DNA of 8,851 nucleotides, from positions 1 through 8,851 of the forward strand of contig CAJUHX010000078.1 of the NCBI GenBank assembly GCA_910586455.1, read 5' to 3'. Each line of letters starts with the position of its first letter. Positions within the stretch are counted from its first letter, which is position 1. The position numbers and the translations under genes were made by a program. Source of the DNA: an uncultured Muribaculaceae bacterium. Its GTDB lineage: Bacteria; Bacteroidota; Bacteroidia; Bacteroidales; Muribaculaceae. Shown here in pieces: positions 7,372 to 8,851 of the stretch. The notes beneath the pieces were generated by a model. That model saw only the letters and a program-made list of their open reading frames with translations, had not been told where the DNA came from and did no database searches.

Positions 7372-7443
7372 TCATTTAATTCCGAAGCCTCGCTTTACGG
7401 TCTGTGTAAGCCGTAGCCATTGGTCTTTGAGCCATTTGAACAT
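7372..7443 (-). CDS. Possible 23-residue minus-strand peptide or tail of a decayed gene
   Basis: On the minus strand an ATG at 7443 opens 23 codons that begin MFKWLKDQWLRL, end GFGIK and stop with TGA at 7372-7374. The peptide would be basic and tryptophan-rich, with an amphipathic pattern. The stop is 3 bases from the bidirectional terminator, mirroring the CotH gene on the other side, as expected for convergent genes. In the same frame upstream are codons for STISHVNGPR, preceded by TGA TAA, and further upstream a 7-codon frame MTEKQSK followed by TAA. That could mean a gene broken by stops, or it could be chance. I recognise no family. Confidence 0.22.
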   Translation of the reverse strand: MFKWLKDQWLRLTQTVKRGFGIK

Positions 7444-7530
7444 CCGGGGTCCGTTGACATGGGATATCGTTGATTATCAGCAGATTTATTTACTTTGCTT
7501 TTCTGTCATTTGCCACACTTGTTTCGTATC

Positions 7531-7545
7531 TTGCACGGAGTGCAA
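7531..7545. repeat. Perfect 15-base palindrome TTGCAC-GGA-GTGCAA
   Basis: TTGCAC (7531-7536) and GTGCAA (7540-7545) are perfect inverted repeats around GGA. The preceding TA with TTGC (7527-7534, TATCTTGC) resembles a -7 box lacking one T. It could be a regulator binding site or a short hairpin. It lies about 110 bp before uvrA. Confidence 0.5.
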
Positions 7546-7592
7546 AACCACACCTTTTTTCACAATATTTGCTAAAAAGCTTCAATGCGTTC

Positions 7593-7609
7593 ATGGCCGC
7601 GATGGCCAT
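7593..7609. repeat. Inverted repeat ATGGCC-n5-GGCCAT upstream of uvrA
   Basis: ATGGCC at 7593-7598 pairs with GGCCAT at 7604-7609 across a five-base loop; ATGGCC also recurs directly at 7602-7607. It lies 15 bases before the candidate uvrA -7 box, in the position of the -33 element, so it could be an operator or simply a short hairpin. Confidence 0.4.
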
Positions 7610-7624
7610 ATCGCCGAATTTTCG

Positions 7625-7632
7625 TAACTTCG
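7625..7632 (+). promoter_or_regulatory. Candidate -7 promoter element for uvrA
   Basis: TAACTTCG fits TAnnTTYG, a -7 form I associate with Bacteroidales sigma-ABfr promoters, and lies 20 bases before the uvrA ATG at 7653. I see no TTTG at the expected -33 position; the ATGGCC inverted repeat occupies that place. Confidence 0.4.
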
Positions 7633-7652
7633 CGGGTTAATATACAATTCTG

Positions 7653-8851
7653 ATGCACAACCATAATATCATTATAAAAGGGGCCAGAGTCAACAACCTC
7701 AAAAATGTGAATGTGGAGCTGCCCCGCAACCAATTCATTGTTATTACCGGTTTGTCTGGCAGCGGCAAGTCGTCGCTGGCATTCGACACCCTCTATGCAG
7801 AAGGACGCCGCCGATATGTCGAGAGCCTGTCGGCTTACGCCAGACAGTTCATGGGCAAGATACAGAAGCCCGAATGTGAGTCGATAAAAGGTCTGCCACC
7901 CGCAATTGCCATTGAACAGAAAGTAAGCACACGAAACCCGCGTTCGACCGTAGGCACCTCAACTGAAATCTATGATTACCTGCGCATGCTGTTCGGTCGC
8001 ATCGGCAAGACGTACTCGCCCGTAAGCGGCAAGCTTGTGAAACGCAACACCGAGGAAGATGTACTGGCCGCCGCAGCCTCCTACCCTGTAGGCTCGCGCG
8101 TGGCCCTCACAGCCCCCATATCGCTGCCTGAGGGCCGCGTCCTTATGCAGCAGGTTGAAATCTATAGTCAGGAAGGTTATTCGCGTCTTGTGGATCGCAA
8201 TGGCAATTTCGTGAACTTCAACGAACTCGAAAGCATGCCCCGCACAAAGCTGAAAACAACTGATTATGAATTACTGATCGACCGGCTTGCAACTGCCGAC
8301 GGAGGCGATGAACTGTCGCGTCTGGCCGAATCGGCAGAAACCGCGTTCTTCGAGGGCCACGACAGCTGTGTACTGTATGTATGGCGCGAGGACGGCGGCA
8401 TCGACCGCCACGAATTCTCGCGTCGTTTCGAAGCCGACGGCATCAGCTTTATGGAACCGTCTGAACAGATGTTCAACTTCAACAACCCGTTCGGCGCCTG
8501 CCCTGTATGCGAGGGTTTCGGCAACACTCTCGGTATCGACCCGCGCCTGGTGGTGCCCGATACATCGCTCTCGGTGTACTCCGATGCTGTACTGCCGTGG
8601 CGCTCGGCATCCATGAGCGAGTTCAAACGCAAGTTCATACAGTATGCCGCCGGACACAATTTTCCCATACATACACCCTACTGCGAACTGAGTCCCGCGC
8701 AAGTGGAACTGCTGTGGCACGGCGACGGCGCCGACTCGCCCTGTATCGACAGCTTCTTCAGCTGGCTGGAGTCGCAGCGCCACCAGATTCAGTACCGGGC
8801 CATGTATGCCCGCTACCGCGGCCGCACCGTATGCCCGCAGTGCCATGGCGG
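7653..8851 (+). CDS. uvrA: UvrA excinuclease ATPase subunit (Bacteroidota paralogue type), 3'-truncated by window edge
   Basis: UvrA is the damage-recognition ATPase of nucleotide excision repair; its dimer loads UvrB onto lesions. About 399 of an expected 930-950 residues are present, and the frame stays open to the window end. The start MHNHNIIIKGARVNNLKNVNVELPRN fits the family. Walker A is GLSGSGKS (33-40), followed by LAFDTLYAEGRRRYVESLSAYARQFMGK, AIAIEQK and NPRSTVGTSTEIYDYLRMLFGRIGK, all UvrA hallmarks. Zinc-type cysteines are CPVC (283-286) after FNFNNPFGA, and CPQC (394-397) at the right edge. The CxxC pair that most UvrA proteins carry about 20 residues before FNNP is absent; HEFSRRFEADGISFMEP stands there. 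I recall this form from a second UvrA in Bacteroidota, so another uvrA probably exists elsewhere in the genome. Confidence 0.95.
   Translation, partial: MHNHNIIIKGARVNNLKNVNVELPRNQFIVITGLSGSGKSSLAFDTLYAEGRRRYVESLSAYARQFMGKIQKPECESIKGLPPAIAIEQKVSTRNPRSTVGTSTEIYDYLRMLFGRIGKTYSPVSGKLVKRNTEEDVLAAAASYPVGSRVALTAPISLPEGRVLMQQVEIYSQEGYSRLVDRNGNFVNFNELESMPRTKLKTTDYELLIDRLATADGGDELSRLAESAETAFFEGHDSCVLYVWREDGGIDRHEFSRRFEADGISFMEPSEQMFNFNNPFGACPVCEGFGNTLGIDPRLVVPDTSLSVYSDAVLPWRSASMSEFKRKFIQYAAGHNFPIHTPYCELSPAQVELLWHGDGADSPCIDSFFSWLESQRHQIQYRAMYARYRGRTVCPQCHG

Larger units (their letters stand above)
7369..7652. other. Intergenic region between the CotH terminator and uvrA
   Basis: These 284 bases hold no convincing conserved gene. 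A 92-codon + strand open frame over 7349-7627 starts inside the terminator hairpin, is rich in Cys, His and Pro, and looks non-coding. The interval contains a tiny minus-strand ORF at the left end, a 15-base palindrome (7531-7545), a second inverted repeat (7593-7609) and a candidate -7 box (7625-7632) for uvrA. The left half is AT-rich like the CotH gene. Confidence 0.6.

Noticed and set aside
7349..7627. 92-codon + strand ORF after the CotH terminator
   Set aside because: It starts inside the terminator hairpin, overlaps regulatory-looking sequence, and has an unlikely Cys/His/Pro-rich composition.
1..8851. CRISPR array, tRNA genes, insertion sequence, phage, toxin-antitoxin or defence genes
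   Set aside because: I looked for regularly spaced repeats, cloverleaf sequences, transposase or integrase motifs and paired small genes, and found none I could support.

Overview
The window reads as chromosomal DNA of a member of the Bacteroidales (Bacteroidota), with a gut Muribaculaceae-like genome as the best guess. The reasons are a class A RNase P RNA, a UvrA of the Bacteroidota-specific paralogue type, a CotH lipoprotein with an acidic stretch after the lipobox cysteine and a type-IX-like C-terminal tail, TAnnTTYG-like -7 boxes and weak or absent Shine-Dalgarno sites. Most genes are GC-rich by eye. All confidently called genes are on the + strand. The family-level placement is inference.

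Layout. Positions 1-674 hold the 3' part of lpxA (lipid A biosynthesis), whose 5' end lies outside the window. Only 8 bases after its stop comes a complete RNase P RNA gene (rnpB, 683-1071), closed by a perfect 10-bp P1 helix and a U-run. Next are a small DUF695 protein (1116-1550) and a CvfB/YitL-type S1-domain RNA-binding protein (1593-2435). These are followed by a secreted GH13 alpha-amylase very similar to Bacillus AmyE (2505-3956) and, 15 bp later, a Uup-type ABC-F ATPase (3972-5855).

Composition then changes. Positions 5856-7323 hold an AT-rich gene for a CotH-kinase-family lipoprotein, preceded by an AT-rich dyad and candidate promoter. It is followed by a strong, near-symmetrical bidirectional terminator (7327-7368). 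A 284-bp stretch without an established gene follows. It contains a doubtful 23-codon minus-strand ORF ending 3 bp from that terminator, two short palindromes and a candidate promoter. GC-rich sequence returns with uvrA (nucleotide excision repair), which starts at 7653 and runs off the right edge.

How the genes relate. Much of the left half concerns RNA and translation (RNase P RNA, S1 protein, ABC-F, possibly the RraB-like DUF695 protein), with an envelope gene at the left edge and a starch hydrolase in the middle. I see no defence, CRISPR, phage or recognisable transposon machinery. The most unusual elements are the compositionally foreign CotH lipoprotein with two apparent sorting signals, the AmyE-like amylase outside any SusCD-type starch locus, and rnpB packed directly against lpxA.
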